From Isoetes taiwanensis (Eukaryota; Streptophyta; Lycopodiopsida; Isoetales; Isoetaceae), in NCBI GenBank assembly GCA_021234155.1, contig JAJEKV010000003.1:17160386-17224385 (forward strand): 64,000 nucleotides of DNA. The letters are read 5' to 3'. A program made the translations under genes and the position numbers. The notes beneath the pieces are model-generated. The model ran no database searches, was not told the DNA's origin, and saw nothing but the letters and a program-made list of their open reading frames with translations. Position 1 is the stretch's first letter; every line of letters begins with the position of its first letter. Shown piece after piece: positions 18,579 to 30,614 of this stretch.

Positions 18579-21507
18579 TGTTGAAGGTGTTCCTGGCAAA
18601 ACCTTCAACCTCAATGGTTTAGAACCTCCAGGTTGCTTAAGGCAACCACTCTATGTGAGAAAATTCCAAGAACAAAGCCTGAACACAAGTTTAACACTAC
18701 TTTCCTAATTCGGAAAAAAGACTGTCTCAGAAAGAATGATGCCATTTATAAGCAAAGAGAGATTTGATCATGATTTCAAATGCTAAAGCTGCTTGAAGTC
18801 TTAAGGAATGCAGGGCCTTAAGTCAGATGCCAAAAGATTTGCAGAGATCACTCAAATATTCAGTTCTGACTGGGTCAAAATGAGTCAATATCCCTGGCAG
18901 TGAGCAACTTTTGCAGATCGAAGGATATGAATCTTTTTTGAGTTCTGACACCTGATTCTCTCTCTGAGATGTCTGCACACAAGGGTCATACACTCTTTTT
19001 GCAAAAGCAAATGTGAGAAAGCCTTTAAATTCAGATATTTGCAATCAGACTGTTACATGGAGAAAACGGCAAGCAATCTTTTGCAAATTGATTTTTTACT
19101 AATCTTCTCTGAGCTCTCAAGATATTTTTTAACTCCTAGTGGTCTGCAAACAAGGGAAAGCTGCTATTTGGTTCAAATTGCAGAGAGAATCTTTAGGGTG
19201 GAATCTTCCTGTTTGGGAAATGCAATAATATGCAACAGAAACAAGAATAGGCAAATTCAAACTGCTCTTTTCGTGTCTTTTCAAACTTTTTATGCTTTTT
19301 TCCTTTTTAAGGAATGACTTTCTATCTTCTATTCATGCACTGATCTATTTGCAGCCATAAAACCTCTTATATGCTTAAACTAATTGATTTAAAATGTAAT
19401 TTAATCTAGATATGTTTTGGGATATTAGATAGGATGTAAATATAATCTGCAATGTGTTCCTGATAAACAAATTACCTTCAAAGATATTTTCACCTCTTTG
19501 TTTTACCTTGTTCAGGAAGTTGATTGCAAAATAAATTCAGTTGTTACATCAAGGGTTTGATTTTCATTCACATCAATATCACACAGTCATTAAACAGATT
19601 CCCAAGCTCTATGGTCTTGGGCATAGGATCAAAATCATCTTCAAAATAACAAATAATCTGGTTGCATCAGGTAATCCATGGATTCTGAGGCAAGGAAGGC
19701 GAAATTCAAGCAACAGTCATTCAAACCGGTCTCAAAGTGAGAGATCTCGATCAATTCATGCGCTCAAAGCCCTCGAAGATTCTCTGTAAACAATTCCCCT
19801 TTTCATAATGCTCTGTTTCATTCAGTTCTTGGCAAATCCGGCTCATAACTTTGTCTTTTTGTTTCATTTAGGAGTTCTTGGCTTAGAACAGGTAGATCCG
19901 GGAGTATTTTGCCATGACTAGGTGGTTAATTCAAGAGAAAAGCCCGAATCTTGGCATCAATTAGATAGGGTTCTTGAAAAATCTTGGCCAATATATCCCA
20001 CATGCATTTAGCAAAAAAGATGACAAGGTATATAAGGACTAAAAAATCCTTTTATATAAATTCATGCGTGCTATGCCCACTTGGGATTCGTTTCGTTACC
20101 GCCCCACACGCCCGGGTGTACCACGTGGCGGGGGAGATTGAATGGGGGAGAGTCTAGGCCAGGGGGGTGGATAGAAAATTTTTTTTTTCTAACTTTGGCA
20201 CGATTCCCAAGAACTCAAAAACAAAGGTCAAAACAAGGCCTTTTTTTAATTCTTTTTGCATATGGAATCTTTTTTGATGCTCTATGACATGGAAGAATCT
20301 TCTTTGCAAAAGGAACATTTGACTTTTTTAACTCATAATGGGGCAAAATATGATGAAGTGGCAAGTTGGTGTGGTGAGTTGGCAAATGGAGGATGACATG
20401 GCAGCATGGGATGATGATGTGTCAAACAAGTTGGCAAAATGTCTTTTTTTCTAGTCAAAACTTTTTGGTGAGGTGGAAATGATGTGTGTGACACGTGTGA
20501 GATGATGTAGAGGCATTGGTGATGATGTGGCACAATGTAAAAGATGACATGTCCCCCTAAGTGTCAAAATAACTTTACTTAGGTCAAATTTTTGCAAGAA
20601 TGAATTTTCATGAAGGGTGACATGTATGTGATGACATGGCAAGTCTTGGTGGTGATGTGGATGGTGATTTGGCAATTTTGGATGGTAACATGGATCAATT
20701 TGGCACCAGTGCACATAAGCTTGCGACTTTTGTATAATAGCTTGATTGTTTGTCTTTTTCATGCTTTTTTTGGGAATTTGTGCACTTTCTCTCTCTAATT
20801 TGACTTCTAGAGAGAGAATATGATTCTTAGATCATGGGAGAGGCCAAATTGAGTGGAATTTTTTGCTCTTTCAATATGGTGGTGGCATAATGATGTGTGA
20901 TGTAAGAATAGTGCATGAATGATATGTTTTGACTAGAGAAAGGGCTATTTGCCAAATTTGCTAAGGGATATGAAGGTGAGACATGGAATATGAGGAAAGT
21001 GGGGTGTTTTGAATAAGAACAAGGTGATGAACTCTAGAAGTGAACCCTGTGAAATATTGCTCATGCCAAGAACTCAAAAACTAGACACATACCAAGTCGA
21101 CTTGAGGGGTCTTCCAATCTTCAAATTCTAGCTTGTTTTGCTTGAATCTTACTTCCTTCCAATCTTCAAATTCTAGCTTGTTTTGCTTGAATCTTACTTC
21201 CTTGCTTTGCTTGTGTGATCTTCAATGAATGTCCTCTCCTTAGCTCTTCAAGCAAGTGTCTACTTGTGATCTTCAGGGATGAGAGTCTTCAAATCTGTAG
21301 TCCTTACATTCAAATGCTCAAGTCAATATGCAGGCTTAAGCATGTCATTGTGTGCAATGCTCTTCTATGCTGCCATAGCATGGCAGCACACCTCTGTCAT
21401 TATTGGCTTGTAAATATGAATAAGTGATGACATGGCACAAAGGTTGACATAGAAAGGTGTGACATCTTACATGGCAGCATATATGGTGACATGGCAGATC
21501 ATTGTCA
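18579..21507 (-). repeat. 3' LTR of element B (minus orientation)
   Basis: On the minus strand the LTR starts TGACAATGATCTGCC (21,507) and ends ACCTTCAACA (18,579), about 2.93 kb. Its last 470 bases recur in plus orientation at 26,065-26,536 directly before a primer-binding site, which proves the end. Its first 0.9 kb recurs at 57.25-58.11 kb. Short ORFs inside are incidental. A stretch at 20,090-20,170 is GC-rich (GGGGGAGATTG...). Confidence 0.75.
21113..21202. repeat. 45-bp tandem duplication in LTR B
   Basis: CTTCCAATCTTCAAATTCTA and the following 25 bases occur twice in a row here. The matching part of the other LTR (about 57,758-57,802) has one copy. Confidence 0.85.
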
Positions 21508-22334
21508 TTCCAAACAGAAAAGATAGGCTGGTCTTCCAGCATAAATGGATTTTGAGCTCAACAATGATTGCCAATGTAGAGTGGTTGGCAATATGGGTGC
21601 TTCAAGATGAATAGATGCAAGGTTGCATGGAAGATAGGTTATGTGTGACTCAGATGACAATGTAGGTGCAAATATGATGAACCTGCATGACAGGTGAATC
21701 TGTGGTTAGTAAAAGTAGGTTGCCATATGGAAATGTGAAGGCAACCTGATGGATATAAGTACGAATGATGTAGTAGGAGGGGTTCATACGGATTGTGGAC
21801 AACTCTTGAGCAGATCATAATGTGGTGGAGGTGTCAAAGGATGCTCCTGCATGTGACATGATATGAATTAGCAAATCAGGCTGCTGTTATGGTAGGGATG
21901 GCAGCAGCATTTTATGATGGTATGAGTGGAATGGGAGAATGGTATGTGAATTGATTTCAAACATGAAGAAGAGTATGTCAGATACTCCTGCATGGAAATA
22001 ATGAACTTTAGGTTTACAAACTCAAGCCTGAGAACTTGTCCTTGCTGTCACCTGCACTTTCTTGATTTTCATCAGTCAATATAGCAACAGACATTTTAAA
22101 ATGCATGAAATACTCTAGAACTTTAAACATAGAGGCTAATCTATTATAAGAACTCAAAGCAAACCTCCCCCTTTCTTCTTCTTTTCTTTTTGTTGTTTAT
22201 ATATACTTTTTTTTTAATGATTTTTTATCCTTTTGAAGTTAAGCAACTTAAATTCTAGTCTAATGTACTCTACCTACCTAAAACAAATTCAACTCATTCA
22301 AATAAAGACAAGGCAACATGTTGCTGCCAGTACC
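21508..22334 (-). mobile_element. 3' untranslated region of element B
   Basis: It lies between the end of integrase (INILHLKRYW near 22,340) and the 3' LTR. No ORF. No long purine tract just before the LTR was obvious; the bases there read CTGTTTGGAA on the minus strand. Confidence 0.6.
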
Positions 22335-23811
22335 TTTTCAGATGTAATATATTGATGGGGTTTGGGAGCTCCCTATCTTCAGCAACAGATTTTAGCCAAT
22401 ATGAATCTCACAGGACCAATTTTCCTTGTTTGAGTGTTCCCTGCAGTTTATGAGCAGCTTTGAAGGCTGCCACATCCTTGGCATTTTTAATTAATATAGC
22501 ATTTTCAGCTTCAAATCTGTGTTCTTCTAGCTGCATCAGCCTCACATATCTTTCCTTGAGTGCCTCTTCCATTTCTAGGTTGAGTTTGTATGCTAATCTC
22601 AAAGAGGGCAGCTCCAATTCCACTGGAACAATAGACTCGATCCTATAAACTAAGCTGAAAGAAGTATGCTTAGTTGTTGTCTTGATAGTGGTCCTATATG
22701 CCCACAGAGCATCATGAAGCTTCACATACCAATCCTCCTTACAAATGCTAACAGTCTTCTTCAGAATTGTTTTGAGCACTTTATTTGTAGATTCAGCCTG
22801 ACCATTCCCTTGTGGATAATAAGATGAGCTCTTTGTGTGTTCTACTCTTAGAGTAAACAGTAAGGCAGCAATGACCTCATTCATAAATTGGCTCCCTTTA
22901 TCTGACATAAGTTTGAAGGGAATGCCAAACCTAGCACAAATATTTTCATGTATGAACCTTGCAGTGGTCTAAGAGGAATTGCCTCTGCCCATTTGGTGAA
23001 ATAGTCAGTTGCAACCAATATGTGTTGATGTTGTGCAGATGATGGAGGATCATGACAAGCCTCAATTACTATCTTAGCCTCTTCCTTGCCAACACGCCTT
23101 AGCATTATTCCTTCCTTGTCAATTATGCACAAAACATCACCAATTAGTCTAAACTTATTGCATTTATCTTTAAACTTTTTTTGCCGGTTTGCATTCAACT
23201 CCTTGGGTAACTCATCATGCTCCAGATATTTCCTGATTTCTTCTTGCCAATCTGTTTTTTCCACAATGGACCACAAGGTCAGTTTTTACATTTGAGTTTT
23301 CATCAACTAAACCTTCCTGCATGTATGGCAGGTAGGCACTTGGATTGTTGATTCTGTTAACCACTTTGACATTGATATCATATGCTTGCACTTTGCATGT
23401 CCACCTGCATATTTTGGCCTTGGATTGGTTTTTGGCAATTAAAAAGGGCATAGGATTTTGTTTCATAAAAACTTGAGTGTGACTGTTTCGAATGAGATGC
23501 CCCTGCCAATCAATCAAGAACATAAGAGCAGCTGGACTTCTCGAGCCTGGGATATCTCTTCTCAGTATCAGACTAGATTTTACTTGCAAATTTGACTACT
23601 TTATCTTCTTGGAGTAATGCTAATCCTATAGCTCTCTTGGTCACACTTAAGTAGGCTTGAAAAGGCTTTTGAGATCAAGACGTTTCAGCAAAGTAGAGCT
23701 AGATATGGATTATATGATTGTTTCATATGCTTCCTGACAACTTTCATTCCATTTCACCAGTATGTGCTTACTTTCATTCTTTAAGAATTCCCCAACCTTG
23801 GTGAGTTCATA
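22335..23811 (-). pseudogene. Element B pol, RNase H-like and integrase part
   Basis: Minus-strand pieces in order: the RNase H-like connection (LMFLIDWQGHLIRNSHTQVF, KQNPMPFLIAKN, NRINNPSAYLPYM); the integrase N-terminal part (LCIIDKEGIMLRRVGKEEAK); the core ATDYFTKWAEAIPLRPL and MSDKGSQFMNEVIAALLFTL with catalytic Asp; YYPQGNGQAESTNKVLKTIL with catalytic Glu; and the C-terminal LGTxKxGxLVL region. Part of the HHCC finger and of the core is deleted near 23,030. At least three frame breaks. The piece continues from the RT thumb at 25,804-26,064 across the inserted element E. Confidence 0.8.
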
Positions 23812-23816
23812 GATAG
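23812..23816. repeat. Target site duplication of element E (left)
   Basis: GATAG here matches GATAG at 25,799-25,803. Removing E restores the RT reading across the join (SPI then YELTKVG). Confidence 0.75.
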
Positions 23817-24631
23817 TGATACGATTTGGTAGACTCAAGAGATCTACTGCAAAATCAATCGTCAAGAAACAAGTCAAATAAGCACAAATCCACCCTTCCG
23901 AGTAAGCTCACCACCCAACCGGGTTGTCCTTGAGCAAGAGACTTCCAAAGAAAGGAAATAACGCAAGTTAGCCACTACAAATCCTTTGTAGTAAAAACGG
24001 AAATTTGAGGAATAGGCTAGGCTTAGGATATGGCTTAGATCTTCAATTGGGATAGAAACAAGCTCCCCTCCCCATACGCTTACTAGTTCCCTTATGTAAC
24101 ATTCACTTCCTTTATAAAAAGGTAAAGGTATCCCACTAGTTCCACTAGTTCGAGACTGCCCAGAATCGCACTCGGTACTGTTGGGGGTCAAATCCCAACA
24201 GACGCAATGTAAGGTGGTTGGGGGCAGGGCCCAACCAAGCAATGTAGTGTGGTGTGTGGTCACATGTCCAGTTGGATGCTGCCTAGTGGCGTGACGTTAA
24301 AACTACTATCTATCTATCTATCTTATATTTAGGCCAAGTCCCTTTTTAGTATTAAAAGTACCCCTCTGTGCCCATCGATATAATAGATGCATATCTTTCT
24401 TAGGTATAATAATAGTTTACTATCTTTCCTAAGGTTCTTAGATTAGCTTGTGGTTTCTAACTTGTCCTATCTTATATTAGATAAAAGCATCCCCCAATGG
24501 TCTAGCTAAGGATAATTGCTAACTTAACTTATTCACTAAGATACTTGGGTCCAAGGGTTAACATAAACATTTACAGCTTTCTTTCTCATACTCTTGCTCC
24601 CGATAACCACTCCCCCGAGCACCACCATATC
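23817..24631 (-). repeat. 3' LTR of element E
   Basis: It matches 25,143-25,798 along its length apart from an extra segment at 24,131-24,325 ending in a short (CTAT)n run. It ends in CGTATCA on the minus strand. Confidence 0.75.
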
Positions 24632-25102
24632 AATTCCTCCCTTTCTAAAATCCACCCAGGTATTTATTTGAGGCAGTAACTTTTTCCGACCTTGCCACCA
24701 GATTCTAGCTACATCAGTCAAATACTTGTCCATTGCCTGTAGTTTCTGTTCTTTCGTAGCTTTGACTCTCTCAAAGAAACTTTCCCATGATGCTAAAAAT
24801 CCTAGAACTGTAGGTGGGCTTCGTTTATCTCCCGCATATGTAGGCATTCCTTCGACCTTTTCCAGCCATTTGATTCTTTCAGTGCTAGGAGGTGGAGGTT
24901 AACAGGAGGAGGATTTGCAGGCAAAGGTGGCTGCTGATATATATCTGACAGATAACCGTATATTATAGCTATGTATTCTAGTTTCTTTTGGTTTTCTTCA
25001 AAGCTTGCTGAAGCAGGAATTCCAATCTGAGTTGTCGTTGTGCAGCAATGTTCAGGGCTTGGTTGTATTGGTCAGCAGGAATATTAAACACACCCTTGGC
25101 CA
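24536..25102 (-). pseudogene. Element E gag fragment
   Basis: The ATG at 25,102 gives MAKGVFNIPADQYNQALNIA followed by a break. A second piece in another frame reads LASWESFFERVKATKEQKLQ and YLTDVARIWWQGRKKL, matching the capsid (retrotransposon gag) pattern of W...F...L...A..WW. No nucleocapsid, protease or polymerase follows. Confidence 0.55.
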
Positions 25103-25127
25103 TTGTACAGGAATTTTGAAAGCCTTG

Positions 25128-25139
25128 GCTCTGATACCA
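25128..25139 (-). promoter_or_regulatory. Primer-binding site of element E, tRNA-iMet
   Basis: The minus strand reads TGGTATCAGAGC three bases after the end of the 5' LTR, the standard plant initiator-methionine primer site. Confidence 0.9.
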
Positions 25140-25142
25140 ATT

Positions 25143-25798
25143 TGATACGATTTGGTAGACTCCAGAGATCTACTGCAAAATCAATCGTCAAGAAGCAAGT
25201 CAAATAGGCACAAATCCACCCTTCCGGGTAAGCTCACCACCCAACCGGGTTGTCCTTGAGCAAGAGACTTCCAAAGAAAGGAAATAACGCAAGTTAGCTA
25301 CTAAAAATCCTTTATAGCAAAAACACAAATTTGAGAAATAGGCTAAATTAGGATTTGGCTTAGATCTTCAATTGGGATATAAACAAGCTCCCCTCCTCAT
25401 ACGCTTACTAGTTCCCTTATGTAACATTCACTTCCTTTATAAAAAGGTAAAGGTATCCCTTAATGAGCCTTATTTGAATGATGTCCTTATATTTAGTCCC
25501 TTTTTAGTATTAGAAATACCCCTTTGTGCCCATCGATATAATAGATGCATATCTTTCTTAAGCTATAATAATAGTTTACTATCTTTCCTAAGGTTCTTAG
25601 ATGAGCTTATGGTTTCTAACTTGTCCTATCTTATATTAGATAAAAACATCCCCCAATCGTCTAGCTAAGGATAATTGCTAACTTAACTTATTGTATATTC
25701 AATAAGATACTTGGGTCCAAGGGTTAACATAAACATTTACAACTTTCTTTCTTATACTCTTGCTCCCGACAACCACTCCCCCGAGCACCACCATATCC
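25143..25798 (-). repeat. 5' LTR of element E
   Basis: 656 bp, ending CGTATCA on the minus strand next to the primer site. It matches the 3' LTR. Confidence 0.8.
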
Positions 25799-25803
25799 GA
25801 TAG
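25799..25803. repeat. Target site duplication of element E (right)
   Basis: GATAG, partner of 23,812-23,816. Confidence 0.75.
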
Positions 25804-26064
25804 GGCTAATAGTGTGTGAGAAATGTGGTACATACATCCTCAGAAAGCTCACCATTCCCAAGAAGCTCTTGACTTGCTTGAGGGTCTTTGGTGGATCAAG
25901 TTTCTTCAAAGCCTCCACCTTGCTCTCAGCAACTTGAATCAAGTTTCTTCAAAGCCTCCACCTTGCTCTCAGCAACTTGAATTCCTTTGTTTGACAAATC
26001 GTGTCCCAATAAATCTCCTTTAGAGCACAAGAAAATGCATTTTTTTGGATTTACGCTTACTCAT
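25804..26064 (-). pseudogene. Element B reverse transcriptase, thumb part
   Basis: The minus strand reads VNPKKCIF...LLGHDLSNKGIQVAESKVEALKKLD then PPKTLKQVKSFLGMVSFLRM and YVPHFSHTISPI, typical of the RT thumb. It starts abruptly at about 26,064, where plus-strand LTR B begins. The missing upstream RT is found in plus orientation ending at 56,533. Confidence 0.8.
25897..25982. repeat. 43-bp tandem duplication in RT
   Basis: CAAGTTTCTTCAAAGCCTCC and the following 23 bases are repeated directly, breaking the RT frame. Homologous copies in A and B3 have one copy. Confidence 0.9.
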
Positions 26065-26536
26065 GGAGTTGAAAAATATCTTGAGAGCTCAGAGAGGACC
26101 AGCAAAAAATCAATTTGCAAAAGATTGCTCTTGTATGCAGCACCTCAGAGAGAGAATCAGGTGTCAGAACTCAAGAAAGATTCATATCCTTCGATCTGCA
26201 AAAAATTGCTCACTGCTAGAGATATTGACTCATTTTTAACCCAGTCATAACTGAATATTTGAGTGATCTCTACAAATCTTTTTGCATCTGACTTTAGGCC
26301 TTGCATTCCTTAAGGGTTCAAGCAGCTTTAGCATTTGAAATCATGATCAAATCTCTCTTTGGTTACAAATGGCATCATTCTTTCTGAGACAGTCTTTTTT
26401 CTGAATTGGGAAAGCAGAGCTAAACTTGTGTTCAGGCTTTGTTCTTGGAATTTTCTCACATAGAGTGGTTGCCTTAAGCAACCTGAAGGTTCTAAACCAT
26501 TGAGGTTGAAGGTTTTGCTAGGAACACCTTCAACAT
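26065..26536 (+). repeat. 3' portion of element B's 5' LTR, now inverted
   Basis: Plus-strand match to the last 470 bp of LTR B (reverse complement of about 18,579-19,137), ending CCTTCAACA. It starts inside the LTR at GGAGTT, exactly where the partner LTR piece at 56,534 begins (8 bases between them are lost). Confidence 0.8.
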
Positions 26537-26539
26537 TTT

Positions 26540-26558
26540 GGAGGTCCTACCGAGATCA
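26540..26558 (+). promoter_or_regulatory. Primer-binding site of element B, tRNA-Gln type
   Basis: TGGAGGTCCTACCGAGATC starts 3 bases after the LTR. Its complement matches the 3' end of eukaryotic tRNA-Gln (CTCGGT(A/G)G(A/G)ACCTCCA) rather than tRNA-iMet. Confidence 0.7.
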
Positions 26559-26578
26559 CCTCCTGGATTTTGAACTCA

Positions 26579-27206
26579 TGGCTCCAAGAAGGAATAATAG
26601 CATCGATCCAAGCCATCGGATCGCCATTCTGGGAAGAGACGAGCTACTATATAAGGCTATTTCCTCTTTCGGACCGGTTATCGGCGTCTTCTCACAGCAG
26701 CTCTTCTTCGATTCTCGTTGCTTCCCTCCCTTCCCGCCCTGCTGCGTGGGGGCATGAGTTTGCTTTTCTCTAACCATTCACGGGTGTTTTAGGGGTTTTT
26801 TGTGTTGCTTGCAGGCTTCCGCCGTCTTCTGGGGTCCTGCTATATTTTGTGTTCGCCATCAACTCATCTCCTTCGGTTTTCCAGGCAACACATTCAAGGT
26901 TGTTGGCGACCATTTCTCATTAGGATTAACCCGAAAGGGCGGGGTTTTTTATCCCGATGAGAAGTTGTCGCCATTACCCTTCTATATTGCCTGTGCACAT
27001 TTCTTTTTACGGGGTAGTCCGATATTGTTCCTATGGTCGGCTACCCCTCTCTATTCTGCGAAACATTGTATACTGCTGCTGTGATGAATGACAAGCACAT
27101 CCTATACCATAAGGTTTTGTGTCTCTTGCGAGTCCTTTCCCAGAATGACAATATTGAGCATACAGAAGCACAGGAGAGCACAGAAGCACATCATATACCA
27201 TAAGGT
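26579..27206 (+). other. Foreign segment in element B leader/gag start
   Basis: The gag start MAPRRNN (ATG 26,579) aligns with family A gag, which begins MAPKQKF, but alignment is lost at once and resumes near 27,215. The roughly 600 bases between are CpG-rich, contain a TATATAAGG box near 26,650, and then sequence like a plant housekeeping 5' region with a possible acceptor (GCTTGCAG near 26,815). Two near-copies of AAGCACATC-TATACCATAAGG (27,093 and 27,185) lie at its right edge. It is probably captured host sequence. Confidence 0.4.
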
Positions 27207-28315
27207 GTGGCTTTCCAAGATAATGGCAGTACCCCCTATCATTATTTCGAGCTTAGCATGCTTGTTCCCCCTCCTACTTTTGATCTTAGTGTCAATGCCA
27301 ATAGTTTCTTAAAAACCTTCGAGGATTATCAAGAATATGGTTACAAGAAAGGGTGCAAGTTTTCAGAGTTCAAGAAATGTTTCAAGAATGATGAGGTGAG
27401 AGCATGGTTGGAATATGTGATCAGCAATGGCACCAACACTTGGGATGAGATTGTGATGCAATTCTTGGCTAGATTTGGTAGGTTAATTGACCCTCAAAAC
27501 TTGATTTTTGAGTTGCAGACTTTTCATATTAAGCATGGTGAAACTATTCGTCAATATGTTGAGAGATTCCATGTCTATCTTGTGAAGTGCCAAGTGAATC
27601 AGGTACCCAATCATACTCTGCACCTTGTGGCATCTTTTATAAGAGGCTTGAGCAGCAGACCAAGAGTATACAGGAAAATGTTGAAAATACAAAAACAAGA
27701 AGGGTTTGATACTATCCATAAGGCATTTAACAAGGCTATTGAGATTGCTGATATGCTTTCTTATCTTCCTGAGATTAGCATGTTCCTGATTATCTTTTTT
27801 ATCCAAATTATGAACCACAATATCTAGAATCCGGTCCTACACCAATCTATGCTCTTCAAAAGGAAAAAAAGAAGCCAAAAGTGATGGAGGATCCAGAAAA
27901 TCATGTGGCTGTTGTCAGAGCAGAAATCACAAAGCTTTCAGAAGCACTAATAGAAGTAACAAAGGAGCTTCAAGAAATGAAGGCTGCAAGACCTGAAAGA
28001 AGAACCTATCCTCCTTGTGCACATTGCATGAGGGACACACATTCTTCAGATGTTTGTTGCTACAGGCCATGTATCAAGTGTGGTAAGAGAGGACACTATG
28101 GTAAGGAATGTCCTATCTGTGCTTTTTGCAAGGCCACGGGCCACTATGAGGATAGGTGCAGTGTAAAAGATTATTTTGCTAGACAAGACAAAGCCAAAAT
28201 TGGAGAGCCTAGTGCCGCAGTAAGATTTGCAGCTGAGCCTACTGTTCCAATCAGGTTTGTGCAGGAAACAAAGGAGCAAGAAGAAATTATGGCTGTGCAT
28301 ACTAGAGGCATGTGA
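27207..28315 (+). pseudogene. Element B gag
   Basis: The capsid part (PPPTFDLSVNANSFLKTFED, WLEYVISNGTNTWDEIV, FHIKHGETIRQYVERF) runs to about 27,827. It breaks and resumes at 27,881 with a coiled region and three consecutive CCHC knuckles: CAHCMRDTHSSDVC, CIKCGKRGHYGKEC and CAFCKATGHYEDRC. Gag packages the element RNA in cytoplasmic particles. The order and the three knuckles match family A. A frameshift near 28,310 follows before protease. Confidence 0.85.
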
Positions 28316-28499
28316 AATCAAAAAAATCAAAGAGTTCGTACATGCTAATGAGGAGGTAAATGTCCACAAAGGTAAATCAAATGAAGATAATCAGGTTGCG
28401 CCTCTTCCTCCTTTTCAAAAATTCACCAAGAACGAGAAAGAAAATGATGAGTTTGAGTGTTTGCTAAAAAAATTCTAAGATTAGTGTGGATTTATTCAC

Positions 28500-28769
28500 T
28501 CTGCTAAGAATTGCTCCCTCTTACAGGAGAAAAATATTGAGTTTAACTCAAGAAGAGTAGGTCAATTTGTCTCAAGAGAAACAAGTAGCTTTCACAAATC
28601 ACATTGAAGAACAAATGTTGATTCAAGATGAGCATCATCTGGGTGCATTCACATGTGTGGCAAATATTGGTAAAAAGGCTTTAGCAAAAGTATCGCTTGA
28701 TGGGGGATCACCCCTCAATATGATGCCCCACCATATTATGACAAAATGTGGCCTAGAAAATTGATAAAA
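28500..28769 (+). pseudogene. Element B protease, N-terminal half
   Basis: The frame at 28,567-28,764 reads ANIGKKALAKVSLDGGSPLN followed by MMPHHIMTKCGLEN. The aspartic protease motif (usually DSG/DTG) is here LDGGSPLN, as in family A. It is cut by insertion of element C at 28,774/28,775 and continues at 54,935. Confidence 0.8.
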
Positions 28770-28774
28770 GGACA
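28770..28774. repeat. Target site duplication of element C (left)
   Basis: GGACA, repeated at 54,935-54,939. The protease frame around it joins correctly when C is removed. Confidence 0.9.
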
Positions 28775-30422
28775 TGATGGCGGGTTTTCCCACACCCCCA
28801 TCATTATGGAGGTCCTACCGAGATCTGATGTTTCCCCAGATCATTTTGGTGCTGCAAATTTATATGGAGCAGTCATTGTTTACAGATTTATTTGGAGCAG
28901 TTTTTGTTTCATTTCGGGTTGCTTACAGATGCTTGAAGATGCTGCTTGTTCACTGCTTGTTGCTTGAAGATGCTGCAGAAAGAAATACTTCTTAAATATT
29001 TCGGGAGAGCCAGCAAAAGCCAGCCCTCCATAATCTATGCAGGTGGACAAAAGGGAAGAAGCGCGACTTGAAAATTCTTTTTTTTGCAAGCTTTCTATAC
29101 CTGTTAGTCTGTTGTTGCCTTTTTCGATCATTTATTTTTCATCTCTCTCGCCTTGTCTTCTTTGCCCTGCACACAACAAAAGGTTGCCCTTGCATTCTGC
29201 CTATAAAGAAACCCATAGACAAGAGTTCTGCAAAAGATTTTTCATGCAAGAAAAGAAGGGCATTCGCTGCATTCTTTGTCATTATTGCTTTGTTCCTATT
29301 TCTGAAAGAAAGAAGAGAAGAGAGAACAATATGTGTGCCATCTTTGCTCCCAAAGACTCCTCAAGCAAGAAGAAGAGAAGCAATCGGAAGGAAAAAGGGA
29401 AAAGAAGAACCACCAAAGCCGTGGTCTCCGCCATCGCCATCTTCTTTGCTTGTTTGTCGCCATAGCCACCCCAAGCAAGCAAGAAAACAATGATCTGCTG
29501 TTATTGTCTGCTCCATCCAACTGCCTCTGCCATCGACCTGTTACCATCGTCGGAAGGAAGGAGACCTGCTCTCAGTTGCCACTGCCGCCTTACCTGCCTC
29601 GGCCGCCCACCATAGCCGCCCATCACGCTTGCAAGTTTTTTTATTTTTCTTCTTTCGTTTATTTTTCTAACCTTTGCTTTCGTTTAAACCTTTGCTTTTT
29701 CTTTCTTTCATGTTTTTTATTTTTTCCTTTCATCTCATTTTCTAACCTTTGCTTTTCGTGTTCTTTCACCCTTTCATTTATTTTCTAACATTTGCTTTCA
29801 AGTTTTTATATTTTCTCATTCTTTCATTCCATTTCCTCATCATTGCTTTCATTTTTTGCTAATATTTTCACCCTTACAACAATATTTCTTTACCATTTTT
29901 TCCTTGTCTAAAAACTATGGTCCATCCTTATTGCCTCAAACATCATTATTTTTGCCCTCATTGCCATAATTTTTGTTTGGGCGCCGCCCTCCTTTCTTAT
30001 ACCATTTTTCCAAAAAAAAAAAAATATATAGCCATCTTGCCCCAAGCATTACATGTGTCTTTCCCTAAAGCCCGAAATTACCATTGATTTTCTATTATCA
30101 TGGCACTCATTATTATTATCATCATTCTATCAAGTTCGAAGTCTCGGTTATTATCACCAAATTATTATCATCATTTATCATTATTATATGGTGTTGGAGT
30201 ACACCCTAAAACCTCCAAATATTATTATTATTCTATGGTGTTGGAGTACACCCTAAAACCTCCAAATTATTATTATCATCATTTCGAGTTCGAAGTCTCG
30301 GATATCAAAACTTCGGTTGTGTTCCTTATTGAGTCTAAGGGACCAACTATTGTACTAAATATATGAAAAACTTTGAAGTAAGAGGGCCGAGGGGACCGGC
30401 CCATTTTTTGTTTGGGCGAGAT

Positions 30423-30455
30423 GTTGACCGGGTTTTTGGCACCCGGTCAACATGA
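30423..30455. repeat. Hairpin in LTR C
   Basis: TGTTGACCGGGT pairs with ACCCGGTCAACA around 7 bases. The same hairpin occurs at about 54,256-54,288 in the other LTR. Confidence 0.85.
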
Positions 30456-30614
30456 AAAAAAGAAAAGAAAGAGAACCATTGGAAGGGGGGGTCGATTATA
30501 AAGCCCAAATGTTGTAAAGGTCTAAGGCACCAAAAAATAAAAAAAGGGCCTAGATCTAGTTGTTTAAATTTAAGAGCTTCTAAGATTTTTTAATGGTTGA
30601 AGAGGGGTACATTA

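Larger units (their letters stand above)
23817..25798 (-). mobile_element. Element E, 1.98-kb non-autonomous LTR retrotransposon
   Basis: Two direct repeats (23,817-24,631 and 25,143-25,798) flank an internal region of about 510 bp that starts with the classic tRNA-iMet primer site and holds only a broken gag piece. It is inserted in the RT of element B with a 5-bp duplication GATAG. The left LTR has about 190 extra bases (24,131-24,325). Its outer 5' end does not start with a clean TG. Confidence 0.8.

Noticed and set aside
25126-25142. GCTCTGATACCAA as part of a tRNA gene
   Set aside because: No cloverleaf can be formed. It is the initiator-Met primer site of element E.
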